Positions 46,776 to 56,547 of a stretch of 64,000 nucleotides of DNA are shown one piece after another (the stretch's first letter is position 1; the number at the start of each line of letters is the position of its first letter). Position numbers and translations under genes: made by a program. The DNA comes from Colwellia sp. (GTDB lineage: Bacteria; Pseudomonadota; Gammaproteobacteria; Enterobacterales; Alteromonadaceae): contig NZ_JABSPA010000001.1 in the NCBI RefSeq assembly GCF_013214175.1, positions 336,409 to 400,408 of the forward strand, read 5' to 3'. Under the pieces are notes generated by a model. That model saw only the letters and a program-made list of their open reading frames with translations. It was not told where the DNA came from and did not search any database.

Positions 46776-47921
46776 CTAGTGTCGCTTTTTAACAGCATTG
46801 CTAAATGAAAAGTAAACCTTCTGCAACCCTTGGTGATTGTATTTGCTAAAACTAATATCAAAATTATTGTCTTGATAATTAAATTGCTCAAATTGTTTTA
46901 ATAAACATTGCCTAGCTAAGGCTTTCTCACAGCGCATAGCTACTTGGCTAAAAACAAAAGCATTAAGATAGCCTTCTAGTTGGACTCTATTTAGCTTTGC
47001 ATAACCTGCGTTTCGCATATCACTTTTAAATTGTTGGCATAGCTGCCATTTGCATTGAAGCGGATCAGGAACAACTTCACTTAACATAATTTTACTCGTT
47101 GCTGGTATCTGACTAAATAAGTTATGGCTGCCGATAAATGAAAGACTGGTAAACAATAGGTCTAGTTCTTGCTGGTGCGCTAAATTAATTAAGTGAATAA
47201 AGGGTTGATATGTACCAACAAAAATAACTGCCTCTATTGGTAGAGTAGTTAACTTAAGTAATACGCCTTTCATATCACTACTGTTTCTTTTATAGCGAGC
47301 AGTGATTTCAACTTTTAGTTTCTTATCTTGGAGTATTTTATTAACAGCTCTTTGTGCAGCCAAACCAAACTCATCTGCCTGGATAACTAAGGCTATTTTC
47401 TTATATTTATGTACCGAAATTAAGTACTCTATTTGTGTTCTTAATTCCTGATAGTAGCTAGCTCGTAAATTAAAAATATTGCTGTGTGTAGGAGAGCGTA
47501 AAAAATCTGCGCCGGTAAAGGGCATTAGGTAGGGAATTTTGCTTTTCTTTAAAATCGGTAATATCGCGTAAGAAGTTGGTGTGCCAACATAGCCGAATAA
47601 TGCCAAAACTCCTTGCTCAATGAATACTTTAGTATTAATGACTGTTTGTTCAGGCTCATAACCGTCATCTAAACTAAGTAATTCCACTTGTCTGCCATTG
47701 ATTCCCCCGTGTTGATTTAGACGAGTGAAATATACAATGGCACCTTTTCTTAGCTCTTTTCCTAGTTCCGAAGTAGGTCCAGTGAGCGCGTTAGACATGC
47801 CAAGCTTTATTGTTTCAACTTCAAGTTCAGCTTGGGATGTTGTGTGAACTTTCACTGGTAACGCTAAAGCGCTAAAAGCTGTGAATAAGAAAAAGAGTAA
47901 AAGAGGGGGAAAGGTTAGCAA
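46776..47921 (-). CDS. Periplasmic ligand-binding protein, Leu/Ile/Val type (orphan)
   Basis: 381 residues. A signal peptide (FPPLLLFFLFTAFSALA) precedes a type I periplasmic-binding fold: IKLGMSNALTGPTSELGKEL..GAIVYFTRLNQHGGINGR and LALFGYVGTPTS. This is the Leu/Ile/Val-BP family, with no ABC transporter genes around. The start is TTG (47919-47921) with GGAG 8 nt upstream. It may feed a distant transporter or a sensor kinase or cyclase. Confidence 0.82.
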   Translation of the reverse strand: MLTFPPLLLFFLFTAFSALALPVKVHTTSQAELEVETIKLGMSNALTGPTSELGKELRKGAIVYFTRLNQHGGINGRQVELLSLDDGYEPEQTVINTKVFIEQGVLALFGYVGTPTSYAILPILKKSKIPYLMPFTGADFLRSPTHSNIFNLRASYYQELRTQIEYLISVHKYKKIALVIQADEFGLAAQRAVNKILQDKKLKVEITARYKRNSSDMKGVLLKLTTLPIEAVIFVGTYQPFIHLINLAHQQELDLLFTSLSFIGSHNLFSQIPATSKIMLSEVVPDPLQCKWQLCQQFKSDMRNAGYAKLNRVQLEGYLNAFVFSQVAMRCEKALARQCLLKQFEQFNYQDNNFDISFSKYNHQGLQKVYFSFSNAVKKRH

Positions 47922-47940
47922 CTACCGAACTCCGTGAAAT

Positions 47941-47981
47941 AAAAAGAGAAGACACTACTAACAATAGCATATTCTCTTTTT
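47941..47981 (-). terminator. Probable terminator of dsbB
   Basis: A 10-bp stem (AAAAAGAGAA/TTCTCTTTTT) around a 21-nt loop, with the T run on the minus strand 22 bp after the dsbB stop. The long loop makes it weaker than the others. Confidence 0.55.
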
Positions 47982-48002
47982 ACTTTAACTTCGACTTATG
48001 TC

Positions 48003-48521
48003 TTATGGCTTTTTCGCACAAACTAAACGGTTAACAAGTACTACAGAGAAGGCTATGGTATAAAGTGCATAAACAACAACCATCCACTGAGGCATACTGA
48101 AGCCTAAAAATTGCCAACTTATCTCACCGCAATCACCTGTCGCTTCAAACAAAAAGGGTATCCATTCATGTAAAGGAGCCCAAATAGGGAAGTTAGGGAT
48201 GAACTCACAGCTAAAAAACAGTGAGCCGCTACTCGCTTGCATCTCTACATGCTCTAACGCAATGATTAGCCCCCAAATTGCGCCTACCCCCAAAGATAAA
48301 TAAGCCAAGGCTCTGGCAAATATATTTTGATGACCCACTGTACCAATAACGCCAGCAGCGAATATGGCTAGAATAGCTAGGCGTTGATAAACGCACATTA
48401 TGCAAGGTTTCAAATCCATACCATATTGAAAAAATAAGGCGGAACATTCAAGGCCTAATGCAGAAACGGCAAGAAGTAACCATGGCCTTTGGTTGGTGGT
48501 AAGGTTGCTAAGGTAGTCCAC
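48003..48521 (-). CDS. dsbB: Disulfide bond formation protein DsbB
   Basis: 172 residues. Reoxidises DsbA and passes electrons to quinone. The four-helix membrane protein keeps both Cys pairs: CIMC in [11 protein letters not shown], and C of SCEFIPNF with C of [12 protein letters not shown]-started frame reaches 48563, but its first 14 residues lie inside the nhaD terminator. The GTG at 48519-48521 has an SD AAAGGA at 6 nt and fits the length of E. coli DsbB (176). Confidence 0.93.
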   Translation of the reverse strand: MDYLSNLTTNQRPWLLLAVSALGLECSALFFQYGMDLKPCIMCVYQRLAILAIFAAGVIGTVGHQNIFARALAYLSLGVGAIWGLIIALEHVEMQASSGSLFFSCEFIPNFPIWAPLHEWIPFLFEATGDCGEISWQFLGFSMPQWMVVVYALYTIAFSVVLVNRLVCAKKP

Positions 48522-48546
48522 AAAATATCCTTTAAAAAATTCAATA

Positions 48547-48577
48547 AAAAAAGCTTCTAACAATTTAGAAGCTTTTT
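48547..48577 (-). terminator. Terminator of nhaD
   Basis: A 13-bp near-perfect stem (AAAAAGCTTCTAA/GTTAGAAGCTTTTT) and T7 run on the minus strand, about 73 bp after the nhaD stop. Confidence 0.85.
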
Positions 48578-48649
48578 AAGGGTACCATGAAGAAATTGTC
48601 GATTGCTTATTTCTTCAGGATAAATTTACTTTATTTATGTAAGCAGTTA

Positions 48650-50050
48650 TTAGTTAATCAATAAGTGCACATAAATACTAGCAGCGTAGCCCAGAGCAAT
48701 TACTGGCGTCCACTTTAAATGACTGAAGAAAGTATAATAGCCACGTGCTTGTCCCATTAGAGCAACACCTGCAGCAGAGCCAACAGATAATAAACTCCCA
48801 CCAACACCAGCGGTTAGCGTAACTAACAACCATTGGGTGTCTGACATAACAGGGTTCATGGTTAATACCGCAAACATGACCGGGATGTTATCAACAATGG
48901 CCGATAATACGCCCACTATAATATTGGCAGTTGTTGGCCCTAACTCGCCATACATAAACTCTGAAACCATACCTAGATAACCGATAAACCCTAGACCACC
49001 AACAGCTAAAATAACGCCGTAGAAGAAGAATAGTGTATCCCACTCGGCTTTGGCGATTTTGTCAAATATATCAAAGTCATCTTCAATATGATGGCTGGTA
49101 GGTGCATCTGATTTGTCGATTTCACCTTGTCCTGATTTACGAATGTAATACCCAAAGAACTTCAAATAAGCTAAACCTAACATCATGCCAAATACCGGTG
49201 GTAAGTGTAAGAAGTTATGGAAAGATACTGCTGTCATTATGGTCAAAATAAACAAGCCGACTATAGTTAAACCACCTTTTTTGATCTGCGTCATTTCGCC
49301 TGAAATAGCATTTGGCTTACCTGTGGGTATAAAGAACTGCATAATAAAGGCAGGAATAACAAAGTTAACTACAGACGGTAAGAATAACGCGAAGAATTCA
49401 GTAAACTCAAGAATCCCTTTTTGCCAGACCATTAAAGTAGTAATGTCACCAAATGGGCTAAATGCGCCACCAGCATTTGCGCCAACGACAATGTTGACAC
49501 AGCTCATGGCAACAAATTTAGGTTCATCTTTACCAACAGCTAATACTACCGCACACATAATCAGTGCCGTGGTTAAGTTATCTGCAATAGGTGAAATAAA
49601 GAAAGCTAAAATACCTGTTAGCCAGAATAGTGCTTTATAGCTAAAGCCTTTTTGTACTAGCCAGTCGCGCAGGGCATTAAAAACATCACGTTCTAACATG
49701 GCATTAATGTAAGTCATAGCTACTAATAAAAAGAAGAATAACTCGGCATATTCTAAGAAGTTATGACGAATGGCTACTTCAGCAGCGTGTGGCATACCTT
49801 GAGAGTTATAATAAGCCGCGATTAATATCCAAATAAGGCCAGCAGCAAGCAGTACCGGTTTTGATTTTCTTAGGTGCAATTGCTCTTCTAAAATAACCAG
49901 TGTATAAGCTAGAACAAAAATTGCTATAGCTGTGTAGCCAATCCAATGACTCGTTAAATCAATACTTTGGTGTGCTGCCTCAGAAGCAAAAGCCATGCTT
50001 GGAAAGAGCACCGCTGATAACGCCAGTAAAACGTATAAAAGTTGTTTCAT
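48650..50050 (-). CDS. nhaD: Na+/H+ antiporter NhaD
   Basis: 466 residues. An ion-transporter superfamily protein with an N-terminal signal-like segment (ending AFASEA) and about twelve membrane helices. The conserved blocks DNLTTALIMCAVVLA, VNIVVGANAGGAFSPFGDITTLMVW and VDNIPVMFAVL are the NhaD signature. Exports Na+ (and Li+) in exchange for H+, useful in a marine habitat. In E. coli the corresponding position between dsbB and fadR is held by the unrelated nhaB. Confidence 0.95.
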   Translation of the reverse strand: MKQLLYVLLALSAVLFPSMAFASEAAHQSIDLTSHWIGYTAIAIFVLAYTLVILEEQLHLRKSKPVLLAAGLIWILIAAYYNSQGMPHAAEVAIRHNFLEYAELFFFLLVAMTYINAMLERDVFNALRDWLVQKGFSYKALFWLTGILAFFISPIADNLTTALIMCAVVLAVGKDEPKFVAMSCVNIVVGANAGGAFSPFGDITTLMVWQKGILEFTEFFALFLPSVVNFVIPAFIMQFFIPTGKPNAISGEMTQIKKGGLTIVGLFILTIMTAVSFHNFLHLPPVFGMMLGLAYLKFFGYYIRKSGQGEIDKSDAPTSHHIEDDFDIFDKIAKAEWDTLFFFYGVILAVGGLGFIGYLGMVSEFMYGELGPTTANIIVGVLSAIVDNIPVMFAVLTMNPVMSDTQWLLVTLTAGVGGSLLSVGSAAGVALMGQARGYYTFFSHLKWTPVIALGYAASIYVHLLIN

Positions 50051-50375
50051 GTTATTCTCTAAATGGAATGTAAAATTGTATGTTATTTTAGCGATTGTTA
50101 TTAGGTCCCAATACTAACAAATTTATAACAAAATGACACAATAAAGCCTTTGAAATTAATTGATTATATTGATATTAGTTATCCTTTTGACTTATAACAA
50201 GGTTATGCTAAGTTATTCGTTTTATCTGATTATTGCCACTTGTCTTTCAGATTCAAATTAATTTAAGCCCTGACTGTTTAAAATAGCCCAGTGAGGTAAA
50301 CAGAATAACAACGTTATGACTAACGTCAGGCCATATAAAGTTAGTAGTGAGCAGAGGTTGGAAATTGCAGAGCTC
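50051..50375. other. Intergenic region upstream of fadR/nhaD
   Basis: About 325 bp of AT-rich spacer in the divergent region between nhaD and fadR. Apart from the fadR promoter region, listed separately, I see no gene or clear regulatory site; the nhaD promoter must lie here. Confidence 0.4.
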
Positions 50376-50403
50376 TTGTGCATAAATACACTTCTGGTAC
50401 AAT
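50376..50403 (+). promoter_or_regulatory. fadR promoter
   Basis: TTGTGC (50376-50381) and TACAAT (50398-50403), 16 bp apart, resemble a sigma-70 promoter. The predicted start is about 50410, with the fadR ATG about 42 nt downstream. Confidence 0.5.
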
Positions 50404-50408
50404 CAGTT
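50392..50408 (+). promoter_or_regulatory. Candidate FadR operator on the fadR promoter
   Basis: TTCTGGTACAATCAGTT matches the FadR-type site CTGGTACGACCAG at 11 of 13 core positions. It overlaps the -10 TACAAT of the fadR promoter, a good position for self-repression. This is a motif match only. Confidence 0.5.
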
Positions 50409-50451
50409 GTTAAATTTATTCTTATTCATATTATCAGGTAACTATAGTCAA

Positions 50452-51165
50452 ATGGTCATAAAAGCTAAAAGCCCAGCAGGATTTGCGGAACAATATATCG
50501 TTGAATCTATTTGGAATGGTGGTTTTCCCCCAGGTTCTATATTGCCCGCTGAACGCGAACTCTCTGAACTTATCGGGGTAACGCGAACTACCCTTAGAGA
50601 AGTATTACAGCGCTTAGCGCGTGACGGTTGGTTAACCATTCGACATGGTAAGCCGACTAAAGTAAATAATTTTTGGGAAACCTCTAGCTTAAATATCCTG
50701 GAAACGTTGGCACAATTAGACCAAGAAGGTATTCCTGATTTAGTTGACAACTTATTATCAGCACGTACCAATATCAGTGCTATTTATATTCGAGGGGCAT
50801 TAAAAAATAACCCTGAGAAAGCCATTGAATGCTTGGAAGCTTATTTAGATGTAGAAGATACCGGTGAAGCCTTTGCACAATTTGATTATGAATTAAATAA
50901 AGCATTAGTGGTAGCGTCAGATAACTCTATTTATTTATTAATTCTTAATGGTTTTAGAGGTTTATATTCACGTATTGGTAGTTTGTATTTTGCTCATCCT
51001 AAAGGCAGGGAGATTTCTAGGGCTTATTATCAATCGTTAATAGAGCTTGCTAAAGCTAATCAATTCGATGAAGCGATTTTGGCTGTACGAAAGTATGGTA
51101 TTGAATCAGGAAAATTGTGGGCTGATCTTAAGGATGACGTATTAAAAGAATTATCTAATGATTAA
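50452..51165 (+). CDS. fadR: Fatty acid metabolism regulator FadR
   Basis: 237 residues (E. coli 239). A GntR-family N-terminal winged helix ([24 protein letters not shown], then [28 protein letters not shown]) and a C-terminal acyl-CoA-binding domain. It represses beta-oxidation and activates unsaturated fatty acid synthesis genes, and acyl-CoA releases it. An earlier frame start (50407) lies inside the promoter; ATG 50452 begins at the conserved [13 protein letters not shown]. The order dsbB-nha-fadR-spoVR resembles E. coli. Confidence 0.95.
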   Translation: MVIKAKSPAGFAEQYIVESIWNGGFPPGSILPAERELSELIGVTRTTLREVLQRLARDGWLTIRHGKPTKVNNFWETSSLNILETLAQLDQEGIPDLVDNLLSARTNISAIYIRGALKNNPEKAIECLEAYLDVEDTGEAFAQFDYELNKALVVASDNSIYLLILNGFRGLYSRIGSLYFAHPKGREISRAYYQSLIELAKANQFDEAILAVRKYGIESGKLWADLKDDVLKELSND

Positions 51166-51191
51166 TATCTGATAGATTTGCTCATCAACAT

Positions 51192-51225
51192 AAATAAAGA
51201 CGACGCTAGTCGTCTTTATTTTTTT
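51192..51225. terminator. Bidirectional terminator of fadR and spoVR
   Basis: A 13-bp perfect stem (AAATAAAGACGAC/GTCGTCTTTATTT), 4-nt loop and T run. The spoVR stop codon lies within the 3' part, so the last spoVR codons form part of the structure. Confidence 0.85.
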
Positions 51226-52744
51226 GTGGACAGCTGGCAATTATTTTATCCTCTCCCGATTTCATTTCTTGCACAATCTTAACGTCAAAGTGCCATAAAT
51301 AATGTAGGTGTTTTAATACCTCATCTTTTGACTCGCCAAGCTCTACGCCATTGTGAGGCGTGTATCTCAGTGTAAGTGCTCTATCACCATCAATATTTGC
51401 ATCAATGATTTGAATATTTACTTCAATATTACTTAGGTTATATTGATTTGCTAAATTTTGACGGACTTTTTTATAACCTTGCTCGTTATGAATGGCACCA
51501 ATTTCAACATAGTTATTGTCACTATCATCATGTATATGGAATAGTTTAAAGTCACGCATCAGTTTTGGCGATAAATACTGGCTGATAAAACTTTCGTCTT
51601 TAAAGTTCTCCATGGCAAAGTGCAGCGTATCTAGCCAGTTACTGCCCGCAATTTCAGGAAAATATTCTTTATCCTCTTCTGTTGGATGTTCACAGATACG
51701 TTTGATATCAATAAACATGTTAAAGCCTAGCGCATAAGGGTTGATACCAGAGTAATATTTACTGTTGTATTCCGGTTGAGCAACGACATTGGTATGACTG
51801 TGTAAAAACTCCAGCATAAATTTATCAGTGACTAAGCCTTCATCATATAAGTGGTTTAGGATAGTGTAATGCCAAAAACATGCCCAACCCTCGTTCATCA
51901 CTTGAGTTTGTTTCTGTGGATAGAAATATTGTGATATTTTTCTGACGATTCTGACTATTTCTCTTTGCCAAGGCTTGAGTAAAGGGGCATTTTTTTCAAT
52001 AAAATATAACAGGTTTTCTTGAGGCTCTTTAGGGAATATATTTTTTTTCTCATGCTTTTGTTCTGCTTTTTTAGGGACTGTGCGCCATAAAGCGTTTACC
52101 TGTGATTGTAAATATTCAGCACGTTCAGATTGCCTTTTAAGCTCTTCATCTAATGATATTTTTTGTGGTCTTTTATAACGGTCAACGCCATGACTCATTA
52201 AGGCATGACAAGCATCTAAAGTAGCCTCTACATCACTAATACCGTACTTTAGCTCGCATTGAGCAATATAGTTTTTGGCAAAAAGTAAGTAGTCAATAAT
52301 TGAACTGGCATCTGTCCACGACTTAAATAAATAATTGCCTTTAAAGAATGAGTTATGGCCATAACAGGCATGCGCCATGACCAGCGCTTGCATAGTCATA
52401 GTATTCTCTTCCATTAAGTAAGAAATACAAGGGCTTGAATTTATAACAATTTCATAGGCTAAGCCCATCTGGCCTCGTTGGTAGTTTTGCTCTGTTTGTA
52501 TGAATTTTTTGCCAAAGGTCCAATGACTATAGCCAATAGGCATACCTACGCTAGCATATGCATCCATCATTTGTTCAGCAGTGATCACTTCTATTTGATT
52601 GGTATAAGTATCAAGGCGGTAAAAATCAGCTACACGAGCAATCTCTTGCTGATATTGACCAAGTAAATCAAAAGTCCAATCAGGACTGTCGTCTAAAGGA
52701 GTTACTTGCGTTTTTTGAGCTGTATCATCATTAGTTTTTGTCAT
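51206..52744 (-). CDS. SpoVR family protein (YcgB)
   Basis: 512 residues. Full-length SpoVR family: DDSPDWTFDLLGQYQ, HACYGHNSFFKGNYLF, MNEGWACFWHYTILNHLYDEG and YNPYALGF-like GINPYALGFNMF. Biochemical function unproven; in E. coli it is stationary-phase-induced and tied to yeaG/yeaH. It is the last gene of a three-gene operon (yeaG-yeaH-spoVR), 19 bp after yeaH. Confidence 0.95.
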   Translation of the reverse strand: MTKTNDDTAQKTQVTPLDDSPDWTFDLLGQYQQEIARVADFYRLDTYTNQIEVITAEQMMDAYASVGMPIGYSHWTFGKKFIQTEQNYQRGQMGLAYEIVINSSPCISYLMEENTMTMQALVMAHACYGHNSFFKGNYLFKSWTDASSIIDYLLFAKNYIAQCELKYGISDVEATLDACHALMSHGVDRYKRPQKISLDEELKRQSERAEYLQSQVNALWRTVPKKAEQKHEKKNIFPKEPQENLLYFIEKNAPLLKPWQREIVRIVRKISQYFYPQKQTQVMNEGWACFWHYTILNHLYDEGLVTDKFMLEFLHSHTNVVAQPEYNSKYYSGINPYALGFNMFIDIKRICEHPTEEDKEYFPEIAGSNWLDTLHFAMENFKDESFISQYLSPKLMRDFKLFHIHDDSDNNYVEIGAIHNEQGYKKVRQNLANQYNLSNIEVNIQIIDANIDGDRALTLRYTPHNGVELGESKDEVLKHLHYLWHFDVKIVQEMKSGEDKIIASCPQKNKDD

Positions 52745-52763
52745 CTATCACCCCTTTATTAAG

Positions 52764-54041
52764 TTATGCGACACTTTGTGTATTCTTTTTGAAAAGTTCC
52801 CTAAATACCGGGTAAATATCAGCAACTGATTTGATATGTTGCATGGCAAAATTACTATGAGACTCTTCCACTTTTTGATAGTGCTTCCATAGGGTTTGAT
52901 GCGCTCTTTGGGTTATTTCTATATAACTAAAATAACGACTTTTAGGTAATATTTGCTGCTCTAAAATTGTTTGGCAGCGAGGAGAATCATCTGCCCAGTT
53001 ATCACCATCAGACGCTTGAGCACCATATATATTCCATTGATTATCATTATAACGTTCGCAGATAATATCGTTCATTAGCTCTAAGGCACTTGAAGCAATG
53101 GTTCCGCCTGTTTCTTGAGAATAAAAAAACTCATGTTCATCGACTTCTTTCGCCTGGGTGTGATGCCTGATATAGATAACATCAATGTTTTTGTAAGTAC
53201 GGCTAAGAAATAGATAAAGCAAAATATAAAAACGTTTTGCCATTTCTTTAGTTGCTTGATCCATTGAGCCAGAAACATCCATTAAGCAAAACATCACTGC
53301 TTTTGACGTCGGTACTGCTTGCTTAGCATAATTACGAAAGCGTAGGTCGAAAGTATCAATAAATGGCACTTTGGCTATCTTGCTTTTTAGTGTTTCAATC
53401 TCAAGGCGTAATGCTCGTTCTTGTTGAATATGATCATGTTTATCATGACTGAGTACCAAGAGCTCTTGTTCAAGCTGCTTTAATTTTTTACGCTTTGACG
53501 CACTCATTGCAATGCGGCGGGCAATGGAGCCTTGTAGTGATTTGACTATATCTATATTTGACGCGACACCTTCAGCGCAAAAGCCACTGCGGACTGTTTT
53601 ATATTCAATCATCTTATCAAGTTGGTTTTTTTCAAGGTTGGGCAGCTCTAAGTCTTCAAAAAGAAGGTTTAGATATTCTTCCTTTGAAATTGAGAAGGTA
53701 AAGTCATCATCACCTTCTCCGCTATCACTCGCATCCCCTTGACCCGAACCTTGTCCTTGCTGTTTTGGCGGACGAGGGATTTTATCACCAGGAGAAAACT
53801 GATCATTACCTGGATGTACTCTATCTTTTATACCGCCAGCCCCTTGATGAAATATCGGCTCAGATAAATCCTGCTTGGGGATAATTATGTTTTCACCCGA
53901 ATCTATATCTGTCACTCCTCGTTGGTTTATTGCATCAGAGACAGATTTTTTAATTTGATTTTTATAACGCCTTAAAAAGCGCTGACGATTGACGGTACTT
54001 TTATTTTTACTATTAAGGCGTCTATCAATAAAATTGGCCAT
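52764..54041 (-). CDS. yeaH: YeaH family protein (DUF444, VWA-like)
   Basis: 425 residues. The N-terminal [21 protein letters not shown] is basic; a Gly/Asp-rich low-complexity stretch (about 88-112) follows; the C-terminal part is a von Willebrand A-type domain with the MIDAS-like DVSGSMD (about 252-258). It probably acts with the YeaG kinase. Conserved neighbour yeaG begins 54 bp upstream. Confidence 0.94.
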   Translation of the reverse strand: MANFIDRRLNSKNKSTVNRQRFLRRYKNQIKKSVSDAINQRGVTDIDSGENIIIPKQDLSEPIFHQGAGGIKDRVHPGNDQFSPGDKIPRPPKQQGQGSGQGDASDSGEGDDDFTFSISKEEYLNLLFEDLELPNLEKNQLDKMIEYKTVRSGFCAEGVASNIDIVKSLQGSIARRIAMSASKRKKLKQLEQELLVLSHDKHDHIQQERALRLEIETLKSKIAKVPFIDTFDLRFRNYAKQAVPTSKAVMFCLMDVSGSMDQATKEMAKRFYILLYLFLSRTYKNIDVIYIRHHTQAKEVDEHEFFYSQETGGTIASSALELMNDIICERYNDNQWNIYGAQASDGDNWADDSPRCQTILEQQILPKSRYFSYIEITQRAHQTLWKHYQKVEESHSNFAMQHIKSVADIYPVFRELFKKNTQSVA

Positions 54042-54095
54042 ACATTCTCCTTATCTCTTTTGCTTTGATTATCCCTATTGCGCAAGAGATACCAC

Positions 54096-56030
54096 TTAAG
54101 AAGACTTTCTTACCCGTAAGTACCACTCAGATAATAAGCGTACTTGCTTTTGGGTATAGCCTTTGGTCATCATACGTTTGACAAAGTCATCATGTTTTTG
54201 TTGGTCATCTGTTGATGTTTTTGCATTAAAAGAAATTACCGGCAATAAATCTTCCGTATTGGAAAACATTTTTTTCTCGATAACTGTCCGTAGTTTCTCA
54301 TAGCTAGTCCAAGCGGGATTCTTACCATTGTTATTGGCTTTTGCTCGAAGGACAAAATTAACTATTTCATTACGGAAATCTTTAGGGTTGCTAATACCAG
54401 CAGGTTTTTCGATTTTTTCTAATTCATCATTGAGAGATTGACGATCAAATAGCTGACCCGTTTCTGCATCTCTATACTCTTGATCTTGAATCCAAAAATC
54501 TGCATAGGTGACATATCGGTCAAAAATATTTTGTCCATACTCTGAGTAAGACTCCAAGTAAGCCGTTTGAATTTCTTTACCAATAAACTCTATATATTGT
54601 GGGGTAAGGTAGCCTTTGATAAATTCCATATAACGTTCAGAAATTTCTTTAGGCAGCTGCTCTCGTTCAACTTGTTGCTCTAACACATAGAATAAGTGCA
54701 CAGGGTTTGCTGCAACTTCAACACTATCGAAGTTAAATACTCTAGATAAAATCTTAAACGCAAATCGAGTAGAAAGTCCTGACATGCCTTCATCAATACC
54801 AGCATAGTCTCGATACTCTTGATACGATTTTGCTTTTGGATCAGTATCCTTAAGTGTTTCGCCATCATAAACACGCATTTTCGAATAAATACTTGAGTTG
54901 ACCGGATCTTTTAAACGAGATAAAACAGAGAATTGTGCCAGGATATCTAAGGTGTCAGGGGCACATTGCGCAGTTTTTAATTCACTGTGTTCTAGTAGTT
55001 TTTTATAGATATTAACTTCTTCAGAAACACGCATGCAATAAGGCACTTTAACAATATATACCCGGTCTAAAAATGCTTCGTTGTTTTTATTATTTCTAAA
55101 GGTTTGCCATTCAGATTCATTTGAATGAGCAAGTAAAATACCATTAAAAGGTAAAGCTGAAAGGCCTTCTGTTGGATTATAATTACCTTCTTGAGTTGCC
55201 GTAAGTAAGGGATGCAGCACTTTAATAGGTGCTTTAAACATTTCAACAAATTCCATCAACCCTTGATTGGCACGACACAATGCGCCAGAGTAGCTATAAG
55301 CATCAGCATCGTTTTGTGCAAAATGCTCAAGCTGTCTAATATCCACTTTACCAACCAGTGCTGAGATATCTTGATTATTATCATCACCAGGCTCTGTTTT
55401 AGCGATGGCAATTTGATCCAAAATTGAAGGGTAAATTTTAACCACTTTAAACTGGGCAATATCCCCTTTATATTCGTGTAAGCGTTTTGCCGCCCAAGGC
55501 GAGATGATGTTATTTAAGTAACGCTCAGGAATATTATATTCATCTTTTAATATTTTACCGTCTGAATTAGCATCAAATAAGCAAAATGGGTGATCATTTA
55601 CCGGACTACGTACACCATTGGCACTTAAAATATAGATCGGCTCTTGTTGCATCAGTGACTTTAGTTTTTCAGCTAAAGATGATTTACCGCCGCCAACAGG
55701 ACCTAATAAATATAAAATTTGTTTATGCTCTTCTAGCCCTTGCGAAGCATGTTTTAGATAAGACACTATTTGCTCAATGGCTTCTTCCATGCCGTAAAAG
55801 TCAATAAAAGCAGGGTAGCGTTTAATAACTCTATTGGAAAATATCCTGCTAAGTCTGGGGTCTGTTGCCGTATCTACCATTTCAGGGTCACCAATGGCAG
55901 TAAGTAAGCGCTCGGATGCACTAGCATAAGCAAGATTATCTTCTTTACAGATAGTTAAAAACTCTTGCAAGCTAAACTCTTCTTGTTGGGCTTGTTCATA
56001 ACGCGTTTGATAATGTTGAAAAATACTCAT
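54096..56030 (-). CDS. yeaG: PrkA-type serine protein kinase YeaG
   Basis: 644 residues, the same length as E. coli YeaG, and very similar throughout. An AAA+-like N-terminal domain has the Walker A GPVGGGKSS (about 112-120) and a C-terminal PrkA kinase domain. In E. coli it is involved in nutrient and stress adaptation. A longer frame starts at 56042, but the ATG at 56030 has the ideal SD GGAGGT 4 nt away and matches the E. coli MNIFDHY start. First gene of yeaG-yeaH-spoVR. Confidence 0.96.
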   Translation of the reverse strand: MSIFQHYQTRYEQAQQEEFSLQEFLTICKEDNLAYASASERLLTAIGDPEMVDTATDPRLSRIFSNRVIKRYPAFIDFYGMEEAIEQIVSYLKHASQGLEEHKQILYLLGPVGGGKSSLAEKLKSLMQQEPIYILSANGVRSPVNDHPFCLFDANSDGKILKDEYNIPERYLNNIISPWAAKRLHEYKGDIAQFKVVKIYPSILDQIAIAKTEPGDDNNQDISALVGKVDIRQLEHFAQNDADAYSYSGALCRANQGLMEFVEMFKAPIKVLHPLLTATQEGNYNPTEGLSALPFNGILLAHSNESEWQTFRNNKNNEAFLDRVYIVKVPYCMRVSEEVNIYKKLLEHSELKTAQCAPDTLDILAQFSVLSRLKDPVNSSIYSKMRVYDGETLKDTDPKAKSYQEYRDYAGIDEGMSGLSTRFAFKILSRVFNFDSVEVAANPVHLFYVLEQQVEREQLPKEISERYMEFIKGYLTPQYIEFIGKEIQTAYLESYSEYGQNIFDRYVTYADFWIQDQEYRDAETGQLFDRQSLNDELEKIEKPAGISNPKDFRNEIVNFVLRAKANNNGKNPAWTSYEKLRTVIEKKMFSNTEDLLPVISFNAKTSTDDQQKHDDFVKRMMTKGYTQKQVRLLSEWYLRVRKSS

Positions 56031-56547
56031 AACGACCTCCAAAAGAGCGAAAAACTATCCATTTAAGATAAATTAGCAAATGTCAGTACTTAACATCTTG
56101 TAAAGGTAAGGGTAAAGTAAACTTCACTTGCTATAATTTAAGGTTAGTTGTTCTGGCTGATTTTGCTAAGAAATTTATACAATTAAATTGTAATTTTTCT
56201 GAAAAAGCCATGAGAGATCAACTAGCTATTCTTTCGTACCTAGTTATAAATTTAAACTTTTGTTGCTTGAGCCAGCATATGCTAGTTCTGCTAATTGTCG
56301 GTATCAGGTAAACAACACCCTAGCTACGCCTATTTTATTAGCACACCTACCAGCTGTAAATAATTAGTTACACTCTACCGCTAGCACTAGCATAGCCTTG
56401 TTAGCAGCAAACAATATTTTGAGTAAAACACTCGTACAACTTTTGTTACATCCATCTTTTTTGCCTCGTACAAGCAGCTCTTTCGCTTAGCTCATTTGCC
56501 CTTGATAATAGAATTAATTCAAGAGAATAATTGGAAGAGAAATAACA
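56031..56547. other. Intergenic region between yeaG and hppD
   Basis: 517 bp divergent spacer. Apart from the TyrR-type site at 56355-56372 I see no gene or terminator in it. Promoters for both neighbours should lie here. Confidence 0.4.
56355..56372 (+). promoter_or_regulatory. TyrR-type box upstream of hppD
   Basis: TGTAAATAATTAGTTACA matches the TyrR strong box TGTAAA-N6-TTTACA at 11 of 12 fixed positions. It lies 176 bp upstream of the hppD ATG. TyrR/PhhR-type regulators control aromatic amino acid degradation in several gammaproteobacteria, so regulation of hppD by Tyr or Phe is plausible. Confidence 0.5.

Noticed and set aside
48522-48563. Longer dsbB start (TTG at 48563)
   Set aside because: The extension falls inside the nhaD terminator hairpin; the GTG at 48521 has an SD and gives the usual length.
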